Below the pieces are notes generated by a model. It did no database searches, was not told the origin of the DNA, and saw only the letters and a list, made by a program, of their open reading frames with translations. Made by a program: the position numbers and the translations under genes. Shown here piece after piece: positions 20,701 through 32,300 of a DNA stretch of 64,000 bases. The stretch is from assembly GCA_033675265.1 (NCBI GenBank), contig JAUJYZ010001094.1, positions 124,001 to 188,000 on the forward strand, in the 5' to 3' direction. This DNA comes from Actinostola sp. cb2023 (Eukaryota; Cnidaria; Anthozoa; Actiniaria; Actinostolidae). Within the stretch, counting starts at the first letter, position 1; every line of letters starts with the position of its first letter.

Positions 20701-22458
20701 CAAAACCTCAAGAAAACTTATTTTTTAGGGAACGATATAGAAAAATAATGCTTTTGAGAAACAAACAAACTCATACTCAAAACATAAAATGACCGGTTGA
20801 ACCACACCACGTGAAATTTTCGAATCGCTCAAAACCACTCAAAAACACAATTTCTTGCTCAGATTTCTACACCAACGTGTTCTTTAATTTTCAGACTACT
20901 GTTGTGAAGACATTTTTGAGAATCTCATACCCTCTGAAGGCTTTCTAAGAGCTCATTCCTGATCCAACGAACGAAAATCCAAAGACGTCACGATCCACTG
21001 ATTTCTACGTTTGGGCTACCTGTGACCACTACATGTAGATCCTCGAGCATGTTCAAGAGTACGCTGTCGTACGTCTTTAAACGTATTTGAGGTCACTTGA
21101 GGTCACATCTTAAATCTAACAGAAGCAGCTTTTGATTTTTAATCGATAATTCCTTTCTGATTTCGAGATAAATCGAACAAGATCTTTCAATGTATAGGTA
21201 GAGATAGCAGATTGGTCGAGCTTTGTCACATCATACCGTACGTAGTCTGAATCAACTGGATGTTTCAAAGATACGAAGTTCGACTTTCCTCTGCGATATT
21301 AAACGAAGAAACCAAAGACGTTATCAGAACCGTCTGACCATGAATATGAACCTCAACTGGACGTTCCAAGTACGTGCTACGGAAATACGATTCGGAGATT
21401 TTTATCTATGCTCACCGACACATATATACATAGTCTCCCTCGTCACGCAACTGTCAGTCATTGTCAGGTCCCTCCTCACGCAACTGACATTGTCCTTGTC
21501 ATAAGCCCGAGTGTACGCTCATTGAGCGTCTTGTTACATTTAACTATATTGAATAAAGGGAAAACCATATACATGTACCTTGTTTTTGAGCTTCACGTAA
21601 TTCAGCCTGCCTCTTCCTTTCCATACTTTGTTCTGTAAGGAATGATGACAGTGATCTACTTGAAGACTTTCTAGAAGACTTCAAAACCACCACCTCTCCC
21701 TGTCCACCACCAGTCTGCGTAATCACCTCACGTACAGTATGATCAGCCTTTGGGTTCCCTGTGTTGCCATCTCCAGTGTTTTCACACATGGATCCCACTA
21801 CCACTGTGCATACACTAGAAACCTCTCCTTGGCTCTTTGAGGTCATGTCAGTAGCTGCAGTGGCCGATCCCTCGCTTTCCACCGTTACAGAAACTTCACC
21901 TAAGTTTGAATTAGAAGCAAAACTGCTTCGACCACTTCCGTCTATGACTATCTCCTGCACAGGATGCCCAACGGTAGATCCGAGGGAGACTAAAGTCAGT
22001 GCAGCATTGGTTACAGGATGCTGCGTGCAATCTTCTCCAGTCACATCTCCAAGATTTGCAAGATCCATAGCTTTCTCAATGACATTATTGCAACTTTCAT
22101 TGCCCGTACTTGGCTTGGCGACAGACATTGCATTTTGTACTTGCGACAATAGACTAATATTCACAGCTTGGGGGACAAATACAGCATTGCTGTATGTTGA
22201 TGAACTGGGGGTAGTGGGTGCATTCCCTTGATTTGTGTAAGTAGAGTTGAGGAAAAACAGTAGACCCTCAGTATTATCTCCAATGGGGGTAGCTGCTGCA
22301 TTAACGGCTGTAAGTGTAGTGCAAGAATTGGACTGAGAGCTTATCAAAGTCTCAGTTTCGTCAGAAGTGTGCACAACACACTCGCTTACTGCAGTGTCTT
22401 CACTTTGATCCATTTCAGTTTGTTTTAAAGTTTCCGATGTCTCATTTTGCTCTGCCAT
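11718..22458 (-). CDS. Eight-finger C2H2 zinc-finger protein, five exons
   Basis: Coding exons in transcript order: 22458-21579, 15375-15260, 15150-15006, 13874-13601, 11904-11718. All junctions are GT-AG with matching phases, total 1602 bases (533 residues). Exon 1 codes a Ser/Thr-rich, acidic region of about 290 residues ending in a Lys/Arg/Glu/Gln-rich helix (MERKRQAELREAQKQ), a plausible transactivation or interaction domain. Exons 2-5 code eight C2H2 fingers; the first is HHCEKCEKKFFTKHDLKRH and the last FVCEHCTKKFITAIQLKRH. Linkers are mostly not the canonical TGEKP, so these fingers may include protein-binding ones. Intron 1 (6.2 kb) contains a DIRS-type retroelement in the same orientation. 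The gene is head-to-head with GOT2, about 0.9 kb apart. Linking exon 1 to the fingers rests on phase match and strand, not on a known orthologue. Nuclear DNA-binding regulator by family. Confidence 0.8.
12020..12340. repeat. LINE/SINE-like 3' tail with a 34-bp tandem expansion
   Basis: A GTAAAGCACATTGAGACAAT ... GCACTATATAAGAA string resembles the conserved 3' tail of L2-type LINEs and their SINEs. It is followed by about eight copies of a 34-bp unit containing AGATATAAGAACAGCC and (ATT)n. The unit includes the end of the tail itself, so the array appears to have grown from the element's own 3' end. Lies in intron 4 of the zinc-finger gene. Confidence 0.7.
12390..13475. repeat. CACAGG-family satellite, 32-bp unit, interrupted by a nested element
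   Basis: About 20 units, each with the core GGGCTTCCTGTGGTAGAGCG followed by a short spacer (TACAWTACTATT). Units differ only by point changes such as TACATT/TACAAT and GTGATAG. The array is split at 12661-13068 by another element. On the right it ends in several divergent TTGGGTTACCTGTG / CACAGGGAGCCCA strings (13490-13560). The same core forms arrays with other spacers at 26007-26566 and 57150-58014. Lies in intron 4 of the zinc-finger gene. Confidence 0.9.
12661..13068. mobile_element. MITE nested in the satellite array, TTGCCCAYTRCAAAAAAGAG ends
   Basis: Inverted ends of about 33 bp (GAGCAGGGGACTGGGA on the left, TCCCAGTCCCCTGCTC on the right) bound a 408-bp AT-rich, non-coding segment. 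It interrupts the satellite exactly between two units (...ACTA | ... | TTGGGC...), leaving the array register intact. A target duplication is not evident beyond possible overlap with the terminal TT/AA. Confidence 0.8.
13944..14147. mobile_element. PIF/Harbinger-like MITE with TTA target duplication
   Basis: The ends GGGGCGTCGAATGGTC and GACCATTCGATACCCC are imperfect inverted repeats, and TTA occurs directly outside both. A 3-bp TTA duplication plus G-rich termini is typical of PIF/Harbinger elements. 204 bp, no coding capacity, in intron 3 of the zinc-finger gene. Confidence 0.7.
15984..16012. repeat. Short perfect-armed hairpin ACTCGGGC...GCCCGAGT
   Basis: Arms ACTCGGGC and GCCCGAGT surround CCTTCCGAAGGAA, itself nearly palindromic. 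An AAGCCCGAGT string recurs at about 21503-21512 on the other side of the DIRS-type element. It may be the tip of an unrecognised repeat family; function unknown. Confidence 0.4.
16013..16959. other. Non-coding stretch downstream of the DIRS-type element
   Basis: No gene seen. The right part (about 16560-16959) probably includes the 3' untranslated and terminal region of the retroelement, but I could not identify split direct repeats or inverted terminal repeats by eye. An inverted pair CTCCAAGCAC / GTGCTTGGAG lies at about 16829-16901. Confidence 0.4.
16960..18000 (-). pseudogene. Tyrosine recombinase of the DIRS-type element, stopped one codon before the catalytic Tyr
   Basis: The N-terminal SAM-like part has AQSTHRSYSSAQKKFIDFC. 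The catalytic domain has the first Arg in GFLRSAEF, an HSFRIGAAT box (H-x-x-R) and MGRWRSDAYK. The codon after that Lys is TAG (17014-17016). The next codon is TAC for the expected nucleophilic Tyr, and the same frame stays open to a TGA at 16960-16962. The recombinase would insert a circular cDNA by site-specific recombination. A nonsense change of one codon is the simplest reading. Overlaps the reverse-transcriptase frame by 94 bases. Confidence 0.85.
17907..19487 (-). CDS. Reverse transcriptase-RNase H of the DIRS-type element
   Basis: 526 residues in one open frame. Reverse transcriptase landmarks: FGVIPKKGQPGKWRLIIDLS, the LLAKFDIETAYRNIPVHP motif with the first catalytic Asp, the LPFGLRSAPSIFN motif, and HYLDDFVI with the YLDD active site. 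RNase H landmarks: VGSDSSGTIGFGA, the AYKELFPVVVAA region with the Glu, and a late VPGVHNGIADALSR segment. This layout is typical of YR retrotransposons. No disabling change is visible in this frame. It overlaps the recombinase frame at its 3' end. Confidence 0.92.
   Translation of the reverse strand: MNYAKFSHELQNHPDRAMVAQVLQGIKEGFNLGFDASVSLKAAKKNKPSAYQHAAVIDAYLGNEVKLGRVAGPFDSSPIHPLQISSFGVIPKKGQPGKWRLIIDLSSPSGHSVNDGIDAEAWSLQYIKIDDIISMLTKFGKGALLAKFDIETAYRNIPVHPADRHLLGMRWRSKFYIDLVLPFGLRSAPSIFNSVAEAAEWILKSNYSIEDILHYLDDFVIAGPANSPICANHLSIATSVIKDLGLPLHPQKCVGPASCMVVLGIELDTVAETARLPDEKFSAIYDLLLAWSGYKWCRKKELQSLIGLLHHACKVVWPGRAFLRRMIDLICCFRNDNHPIRLNSEFKKDLKWWLDFFGQWNGISFFLFPGLENPPNVCVGSDSSGTIGFGAFVESEWFNGQWSPDQFGLSIAYKELFPVVVAAHVWGDRWCRQRVLFRVDNEAVVYILNARTSKEPNIMHLMRNLLLAAAQWGFTFSAVHVPGVHNGIADALSRFNWQVFRQLAPLAKKSPTPVPQQLLALLSQTP
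19662..20600 (-). pseudogene. Gag-like protein of the DIRS-type element
   Basis: The C-terminal two thirds read as a DIRS gag: VIGPGYSPVPYKVVSQIILG, DIVTWLEAFTIFSLILGSYF, SAWLNYDKEFREQAAAER and a Cys/His-rich end (CHSWNAGRC ... CRFRHACSTC) followed by a basic tail. The natural N-terminal part (Pro/Ser/Ala-rich, NIAPNPTHVAATMPMG) is in another minus-strand frame (20620-20339), so a shift occurs near 20390. Gag would package the RNA template; the Cys/His region is the nucleic-acid-binding part. Confidence 0.75.
20621..21578. other. Intron 1 of the zinc-finger gene, no further gene seen
   Basis: Sequence between the retroelement and coding exon 1. It contains a solitary TTGGGCTACCTGTG end (about 21011-21026) of the CACAGG family, with nothing else recognisable. 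Confidence 0.4.
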
Positions 22459-23355
22459 TTACTCTTAGTGAAACTAATAGTTACATCTGCAATCAAGAAA
22501 GAGATGATGTATTTTAAGTCATTTGTTATGAAGATTACTAAATCTAAATACAGAGCCGTACACAGCACAGTGGCAGGGGGTGCAGCAAGGCGAAAAAGAT
22601 ACCATAAAGTACTGAGAACTGTACTATTTTTATTTATTTTTTGCTGTTAAATACACGTGTCCTGCTCCCCTTGAATGTTGGGTTATGTACGGACCTGAAT
22701 TATCTAAACCTCGATTTAATACATGCATTCTTGCAATCCATCGCGTACCAAGCATCGCGAACAACATTGAACTTTGAGTTTGAAATGGTTCAGCGAACTC
22801 ATTTCATGGAGTCCAGAAAACTACATGTTCAAACTTTAACACATGATTTCCAAATTTTGCGATCCTGCCTAGAAACACACACACACAAAGACGCAATCGA
22901 ATTGACTTAAGAGTAGTAAACTGAAACGCCGCCAATATAACGCAAAAAATACAGAAAGAAAGAAGGTCTCTGGCGGTGCATGCACATTTCCGCGAGGCGA
23001 ATCCAAAAGCACGACGCCCTGGATAATCGATAATTATGGAGCATAACAGCTCAAAACACCCGTCTTTCCCATTCTCATAGGACTTCGCGGAGATATCTAT
23101 CCTGTGAGGCATTTATAAAGGTCAGATACCTGTTTTTTCGAGTCTGTTTTGGCAGATCGGCGCGAAGAAACCAACAACGGCAAGGCGTTCTTCACTCTAA
23201 CAAGAATACCCACAAGGCTTTGCGCGAGGCGACGCCTAGAAACTCCCAGCATGCAATGTGGTCAGCCGTCTACAAAGAGATTCGATTTAGACGTGGACGT
23301 CGGTGAAATCGGTTTTTAGTGAGAATTTGGAAGCGAAGGTCGTTGTTTGAACAAG
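22459..23355. promoter_or_regulatory. Shared upstream region of the zinc-finger gene and GOT2
   Basis: The two start codons are divergent and 897 bases apart, so this stretch must hold both promoters. The right part (23100-23340) is relatively GC-rich (GGCGCGAAG, GCGCGAGGCGACGCC) and lacks an obvious TATA box, as expected for a housekeeping GOT2 promoter. No binding site is proven. Confidence 0.5.
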
Positions 23356-26300
23356 ATGGCACTTCAGCAGGCTTTACGTCAGTCCTTTCAAACGTCTAGT
23401 AGGGCCTATGTGACGATCGGTGTGCGCCCAAGGTAAAGATGGTACCGTATAAAGATCCCAGCTGTTCTAGAATCTTGAACAAAAATAATGTACAAGTTTA
23501 AATTTTTAATGTTTTAGTTAAGCTTATTCTTACAAGGCGTAAGTTGTAAAGCATGCATTTTGCAAGAGGTAGTAATATTTACAGGGAAGAGGGACTCGGA
23601 AACTGACAAAACCGTGTCTTAGATTATGCAATTTTCAGACAAGCAAAAATACACGTCAAGTTTATTTACAACGTTTATTTACATGTAAGCTTACCTATCG
23701 TATCATCACATCAAATGTCATCATAGCCATCATCATCGTTATGATGTCAAATTGCTTTGTCAAGTTAAGTAAAGCATGCAGTACCAGTAAGAAGATAAAA
23801 GAGAAGTGTGCGACAAGGCAAATTATAACATAGGTATGATATAACGCGCGCTCTGATTGGTTGGTTAGCGTGTGTCCGTAAGCCCACGGACACACGCTCG
23901 CGCCCATGGACACACGCTCACGTCATCGGCATAGCGCGCGCTCTGAATTCAATCGGAAAATCAAATCGTTTTATTTGAATTTGCAGTGACTATGTTATAA
24001 AAGAAATGGTCAACGCTTTAGCTGTGCGTCCATCGGGTTTATGGAGCACTTGGGAATTTGGGAGAGCACTCGTGAAGCTAGAGTTGCGTGCTCTCCCAAA
24101 TTCCCGCGTGCTCCATAACTCGATGGACGCACGCTAAGCATTGACCATTCCTTAAGTGGACACTGCTTTCACTCTCTATTTGCATCAATCTCTCAATCAA
24201 AATTTGGACAATAATTTAGACATACAAATTATTTCATTCATGGTGAGATTGCCGAAGTTTCTGTGATGACCTTCGGTGCTATAGATTAACAGCCAGCGTA
24301 TGCACTTCTGATATTTGCGATTTCCAAAGGAATACTAATTAACTTTGTCTTTAAATTGGGTCTATATTTCAGTGACAAATCCTTGGAAAGGGAATGAATT
24401 TTCCAAATCTTCATCCTTAAATAGGGTCAGGGTTTCGACATCCTGGGGGTACACCCCTATCCTAAATTTCTGGTAGTACCCCCCTAGCGTATGCACTTCT
24501 GATATTAGCGATTTCATCCTTAAATAGGGTCAGGGTTTCGACATCCCGGGGGTACACCCCTATCCTAAATTTATTTCTGGGAGATTTTCAGTGCTTGCTG
24601 AAAATCTGTTTGCATACTGTCGGCAATCAAAGCACTTGTGTGGTCAGTGTGTGTCACATGTCACTCCACTGTCGATAACCTGAAATTGTTTGTTCCCTTT
24701 GTGAAGGCATTGGTCTTCTTATGTTTAAGGCAAGATATTTGCTTCCGAGGCTTCCTCCAATTCTCTTCTTTTACTTTTAAATACATCAGTTAGTTTTGCC
24801 TTTTCATGATTTGACAGACAAAAGACTCGATCAATCAAAGTTTGCAGCGCAGCCAAAAAAAACGAACCAAAAAACGTGTTGTTGTGATTTAGTCCCAGTC
24901 TCCCTCAGTCAACTACAAAGACCGCCTGGTACATGGTACAAACCTTATAGGACTGATTTATGGCAAAATATCGTATTATTTTGAATTCATTGTTTGGTTT
25001 TAATTTATCTACATCATTCAATATATCGAGAGTTTTCTGCATAGACTCAGGATTTCCTGTCGGTTATTTTGACCCACGGCTTTCAAAATGTTGCGTCAAA
25101 ACGTATTCATTTGGCGTCAATGACACAAAGACGCAGCCTAGATTAAACACTGATTATGTACCTTTTATTCCAGTTCTTGGTGGTCAAATGTCGAGCTTGG
25201 TCCTCCCGATGGAATTCTTGGTATAACTGAGGCATTCAAAAAGGACACCAATCCACAGAAGATCAACTTGGGTGTAGGTGCATACAGAGATGATTCAGGC
25301 AAGCCCTATGTACTGCCGTCAGTGAAAAAGGTGAGCTGACAACTCACAGTTGTCAAAAACCCAACAATAATGCAGGCTTCTGTCGCAGTTTTGACAGATG
25401 CACTTTCTGGGGGGGACAAAAAATGGGGCTTCTGGCACTCAAAGACATCAATTTTCTGTCTCTCTCTTCTCTTCTCCCCCTCCCCCTACAAACACCTGCT
25501 GACTGCCAGCTACTTTACACCGGCTAGTGGTTCTATAGATCTCAGTGAGGGACCAAAACTTTAATTACTCAACACCTAAAAGTTGAGCAGTCAGTTAAAT
25601 CTCTAAAACTCTTGAAGAGATTTCTGGCTGTAAAATTAGGTTCATGCATTAAAGTTGTTAATAAATTAAATAAATCACGATTTGTTTGTGTATTGCTACA
25701 AAGATATCAAGTTGTTTTTTGTCTGTTTAGGCAGAAGAGATAATTGTGTCCAAGAATCTAGACAAGGAATATGCTCCTATTCACGGCATTGCTGATTACG
25801 TCAGTGCTGCAGCCAAGCTGGCCTTTGGAGCAAACAGTACTGTAATAAAGAATGGGCTGGTAAGAAACTGACACACTGTATATATGTATAATAATGGTCA
25901 AAAACAGACTGGACAAATGGTGGATAGAATACGAATTATAGTGAAACCTCTCATAAGTGGGCATCTTGTTGTTGAACGAGGTGATCCCTTGGAAGCCAGT
26001 CTTGACCACAGGTAGCCCAACTATTTATTGAACTGCACACATCTTGTAGATGGGCTTCCTGTGGTAGAGCACCTAACTTGTAGATGGGCTTCCTGTGGTA
26101 GAACACCTAACTTGTAGATGGGCTTCCTGTGGTAGAGCACATATCTTATAGATGGGCTTCCTGTGGTAGAGCACACATGTTGTAGATTGACTTCCTGTGG
26201 TAGAGCACCTAACTTGTAGATGGGCTTCCTGTGGTAGAGCACCTAACTTGTAGATGGGCTTCCTGTGGTAGAGCACCTAACTTGTAGATGGGCTTCCTGT

Positions 26301-29300
26301 GGTAGAGCACCTAACTTGTAGATGGGCTTCCTGTGGTAGAGCACCTAACTTGTAGATGGGCTTCCTGTGGTAGAGCACCTAACTTGTAGATGGGCTTCCT
26401 GTGGTAGAGCACCTAACTTGTAGATGGGCTTCCTGTGGTAGAGCACATATCTTATAGATGGGCTTCCTGTGGTAGAGCACACATGTTGTAGATGGGCTTC
26501 CTGTGGTAGAGCACCTAACTTGTAGATGGGCTTCCTGTGGTAGAGCTCCTAACTTGTAGATGGGACACTTAAATAACGAAAGTCAGTGTAAAACTAATTT
26601 TAGCTGTCAAGGGATCCAGATGTTGTCCATTATAGCGGGATATCGCAAGGCAGGATTTGACTGTACATCTGGAACCATTGCTTATTGCTGCGAGCCGCCA
26701 GGCGAGCAGCGAAACTAATCTTGACGGAGTTCCTGTGTCATGTGTGGTCGTGTGGGATCTGGGCACTTATGTGGATGCAACGAGAATCTCGTTTGTGGAG
26801 ATGATTTTGTGAGCCACGGTACTTTTGATCAGCGCACACTCGCAACACGTTCAATCGATATTGAGTATCGTTTATTTTTCGCTGATTCAAGCCAGGAAAG
26901 TGTTCGTTTTCTACAAATCCATGATGTCAAATGCAACTTTATTCATTGCTGGAAGCATTCATCAGGGTCATGAACAATTTAGTGACATTTCAAGGGGAAG
27001 ACCATGTTCTTTTATGAGTTTTCAGCGCTGTTATGGTTGTGTGCTCAGTCACGTCCAGTTCCACAATGAAGTACATAAGCTTAAGTTACTTCTACAGTGA
27101 GTCGATCAGAGTTGACCGAAGGAGACAGCATGTACTTGAATGCTTTTGAAAGACACAGTTAGTATCCCCGATGCTGTCGCTGACCTATCTACCTGATCGA
27201 GCTCGTTGGTCTTCGTCAAACCAATCCGGCCCATGCCATTGCCATTGGCATTGAGGCAACTACTGAATCAAATTATACGATCCATCCTGATGTACTTTTA
27301 TCTTCTACAAGTCTGCTATGAGGCTTCGACATCTTTCCTGATATCTGGCCAGTAACATTGTATATAATATACACCAAACACAATTCTCTATTTCATTGAA
27401 TCCATATTTGTATTTTATTTAATACTGCATATCAGTAGAGTACAAACTATTACAAGCGTGTAACATAAATAGTGCAAAGTATTGCATGCTTTTAGTGCTG
27501 GTACATGTCTATAGCTGTCTGTCCATGACCAGATTATTATAGCGGGTGGGAATGATAATTAATAGAGACATGGAGTGGAACAATGTGACCGGGATGGGAA
27601 TGAGAATCAATGGAGATGTGGGATGGGAACAATGGGACAAGGGTGGGAATGAGAATCAGTAGATATATGGGAGGGAAATAGGTTTCTTGTAAGCTAGAAC
27701 ATATGACACAGTAATAAAGTTATTATTATTATTATACCACATTTTTATTATTTTATTTTACAACTAATGCACCTTGCTGAAAATTAAGGGACAACCACAT
27801 GTATGCATTGACAGCTACATTTCACTTTTATGTGTTACCATGTACTGTACGGCAGTGCACAACTCGCAGCACTTCACTTTCTACCAGAAACGACTAGTTT
27901 ATTTTATTCCTTGATTTTAGTATGCGTCAGTACAATCTATATCAGGAACTGGAGCACTTCGTCTAGGTGGAGCCTTCTTGGTAAGACACAATCAATATTG
28001 CAAAGGAGTGATATTTTAACTTTTGATCAAAACCTAAATTCTCCTCTAAGCTCTTTGAATTTCAAAGGAGAATTTGGATTTGGATCACAAGTCACTTACA
28101 CTGTTTTTGCACTAATCCCTTCAAATTTTATTATATATTTTTTTTAGGAAAAATTTTTCCCTGGAAATAAAACTGTTTACTTGCCAACACCTTCCTGGGC
28201 AAACCATACTCCGATTATGAGGTAAACAAACATTGTTTGTGAAAAAATGCAAGGAATTTTTTAAATTATTCTTGTTCTCCCCAGTCCATCTCTGCATTTT
28301 TCCACAGGGAACCCAATTTCCTTTCTAAGCAATAGTTGGGCTTCCTGTGTTGTTTCTAGAGCTGCAACAGACACTAAAGACCTCAACAGCATTGCTTCGC
28401 TAGAGACCAAGAGCCACAAAAATTGAATATTGCTGGTTTCCAATCAATCCTTGGGAGATTTGAAGTACAAAGGCCATGTTGGTGGTACAAACAAGAGAAG
28501 CTAATGAGGAATGCTTTGTTATCGAGATCCAACATAGCCTGATTATCAGATGGTTCAGCTCAACCGCTGACCGCAAACTAGTCTCCCGTCAGCAGTTGAC
28601 CCATGCCGTCTGATAATCAGGCTAACGCCAACATGGCTGCCATGATATTACAAACAACTGGCAATTGAGTAAAATGACAAATTTCAACCATAAGCAAGTT
28701 TACACTTCTTTCTGACAGGGATTCCAAACTAGAGTTGGGTCAGTATCGCTACTATGACCCTAAAACCTGTGGCTTTGATTTCTCTGGCTGCTTGGAAGAT
28801 CTGTCTGTAAGTAGTTTTCATGGCAACTACTCCTTCTACTATAAACTCCAGTTTTTTAATAACCAGTTATACATCACCATCATCATCATCCTGGTAGTAC
28901 ATGTACAGTCATCTCATAATGACATGCTGTTAGGCAAATAATATATTTATTGGAAACTACAACTCTCTGCTAATGATTTTGTTCTAATTTTGATTGTGTT
29001 TTCACAGAAACTACCAGAGAAATCAATAGTGCTGTTCCATGCTTGCGCTCACAATCCTACTGGAGTGGACCCAAAGGTAAAACAATGCAAGTACGGTACC
29101 TACTCTACAGTAACCATTTTGAAAAATAATAACTAGTGCAATGTGCATTTTAGTGTTTCTGTTTTGTATAAAAGGTTTTTCAAAATCGATACTCATCATC
29201 TTCATCTTTATTGAGTTGATAAAAGCCGATGAGGCAACACACCAACTATATCAAATAATATCAAATATAAATCATCATGATTATTATTGCCATCATAAAC

Positions 29301-32300
29301 TTCCATTCACATAACTACAGTTTAACCTGTACTAGCAGCCACCTCTCCAGAATGGCCACCATGAAACCAGCCCCTGCATGTATTTGTTTTGGAAACCTCT
29401 CTACAATGGCCACTCTACGCAAGGCCACAAAATTGCATGCTGAGGTGGCCATCGTGGAGAGGTTTGACTGTAGCTGTTTTGGTCATGATAATTTAATGAT
29501 GATTATCAAACTGTTGTGAAGCATTTTCTTTTTCTTTATTCACAGTTGGAACAATGGAAGGAAATCAGTGAAGTGGTCAAGGTAGTAACTCTCTAATTTG
29601 TGAATGTTGAATTTAATAGTCACGTTTTACAATTTGTGAAATCTTCTCAATATAATAATATTATTTAATATAATAAATTTACATGGATGGGTGGTCCATT
29701 GTCAAGCAAAGCCGAACCGTTTCCATGGGGAAAAAATCAAGACTTTTTCAAGTCCAATCGTTCTAAAACAGATCAATTTGAAAAAAAATGAAAAAAAGTC
29801 ACAGGCCGTTTTCATTAAAATAAAAATGTTCATGCTTCATAATGTCGGTCTGATGGGATCACAACGTTTCCAAGGCCTAGATGCCAACCATCAGAAGATA
29901 CCACAGTGCCAACCCCACCTGGGAATGACAATAACTGAAGGGGTGGTCCCTGCAAGAACGGAGTGTCTTGTGATCAAAACCCAAATTCTCGTTTGAAATT
30001 CAAACAATCTCGAGGAGAATTTAGATTTTGATCACAAGTCACTTACGCTGTTCTATTACTCACCATAAATAGTGGGAAGTTATGATCCATCACCTGAAGA
30101 AGACCTGCAGTATGCGGTCGAAACGTCATGATGAGACCAGTTATCAGACTGACATCGTGAGATGATCAATTAACAAAATCTCATTACTTTTTGCCGACAG
30201 AAAAGGAATCTGTTCCCATTCTTTGACATGGCATACCAAGGATTTGCTAGTGGTGATGCAGCTAAGGACGCACAAGCAGTGAGGCACTTTATTGAACAGG
30301 GACACAGCATGGTTTTGGCTCAGTCTTTTGCCAAGAACATGGGATTGTATGGTAAGAGAGACAACTTGCAATATTATTCAAAGTATTGTCTCGTGTCACT
30401 GATAGAGAACTCAACTGATCTCACATCCTACATAATTGCAATGTTTAAATCTGTGTATGGTAGCTACAGTACTACTTGGAAGAATGTTACAGCTAATTTA
30501 CATTCAGATAGAAAAATCAAATCTCTATGAATATATCTATAAGAAAAAAGTATCAGATATCTGTTTACTCAGGCTGTTGTGATTGCAGAGTATGTAGGCT
30601 TAGCTGGCACAAATTTGTATCCAATTTAATTTTATGAACGTTTTTGAGAAAATATTTAGTGGAGATTTGATTTTTCTGTCTGAATGTTCGAGACTCGAGT
30701 CTAGACTTCAAAACTTCATTTGAATGTTCCGACTTACTGGTCACGCGTGACGTAACATAGCTGTAAAATTGTTTTCCATGTACCCTTTCAGTGTGACACT
30801 CAAGAGTGTAAAAACATATTTGCACACACACTGTTACCTTTTCGGTTGCACAGTAATACAGAGCTGAATGCCCTTACCAGGGGCATCGATCTACAAAAAG
30901 AACACTTTTCATATTAATTCTCTTTTCAAATCCCAAACTATTAATAATTCTCTTGTTCTTTTAGGTGAACGAACTGGTCTGTTCAGCGTAGTGTGTGGCT
31001 CACAAGAAGAGGCAAACAAAGTCCTCTCACAAGTCAAGATTATCATCCGCCCCATGTACTCCAGCCCGCCCATCCATGGAGCAAGGTTAGCAGGCCTGGT
31101 ACTCAATGATCCTGATCTGCGAATGCAGTGGGAAGCTGAGGTTAAGGGTATGGCAGACAGAATCATCGCCATGAGACAAAAACTGTCAGACAACCTCAAG
31201 AAAGAAGGTAATGCACCTCTCATTATATCAATATTAAGCTAGGGGTGTGTGGAGGGGGACAAGGGCTGTGTGAAGGGGGGCAAGGGGTGTGTGGAGGGTG
31301 ACAAGGGGTGTGTGGAGGGTGACAAGGGGTGTGTGGAGGGTGACAAGGGGTGTGTGGAGGGTGACAAGGGGTGTGTGGAGGGGGGCAAGGGGTGTGTGGA
31401 GGGGGCCAAGGGGTGTGTGGAGGGGGGCAAGGGGTGTGTGGAGGGGGCAAGGGGTGTGTGGAGGGGGAGGGGGGCAAGGGGTGTGTGGGGGGGCAAGGGG
31501 TGTGTGGAGGGGGGCAAGGGGTGTGTGGAGGGGGGCAAGGGCTGTGTGAAGGGGGGCAAGGGGTGTGTGGAGGGGGACAAGGGGTGTGTGGAGGGGGGCA
31601 AGGGGTGTGTGGAGGGGGACAAGGGGTGTGTGAAGGGGGGCAAGGGGTGTGTGAAGGGGGGCAAGGGGTGTGTGGAGGGGGGCAAGGGGTGTGTGGAGGG
31701 GGACAAGGGGTGTGTGGAGGGGACAAGGGGTGTGTGGAGGGGGACAAGGGGTGTGTGAAGGGGGCAAGGGGGGGCAAGGGGGCAAGGGGTGTGGAGGGGG
31801 GCAAGGGGTGTGTGGAGGGTGACAAGGGGTGTGTGGAGGGGGCAAGGGGTGTGTGGTGGGGGGGCAAGGGGTGTGTAGTAGTAGTAGTATAACTTTATTT
31901 ATTCACGGTAAAATCATCAGGATTTACAACTTTTAGATAATAAAAATAACTGATATAATAACTACAATAACAAATTCTATAACTATAAAATATTAAAAAC
32001 AAAAGAACCTGCTTTACATGAATGCCGTGCTTCTACTTAATATAGCTAATTGGTAGAGAAGAAACTGCTGCAGCCTGAGCGAAAATTGCTTAGAGTTCTG
32101 GCCTGCCGCAACTCCACAGGGAGGCTATTCCATAACACCGCACCACTATAACTAAAGCTATTTTTTAGGAAGTTAGTGCGAGGAAATGGAATAGCGAGTT
32201 TGCTCTCGGTGTCTCTTAGAGAATAATTTGAAACGCTGCTACGGTCAATAAATTTTGTGCAAAGGTAGTCGGGGGCGAGCCCATTAACCGATTTGTAAAC

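Noticed and set aside
31223..31892. Long open frames on both strands (up to 214 codons) rich in Pro-His-Thr or Gly-Cys
   Set aside because: They are pure translation of the G-rich minisatellite in a GOT2 intron; unit length near a multiple of three keeps all frames open.
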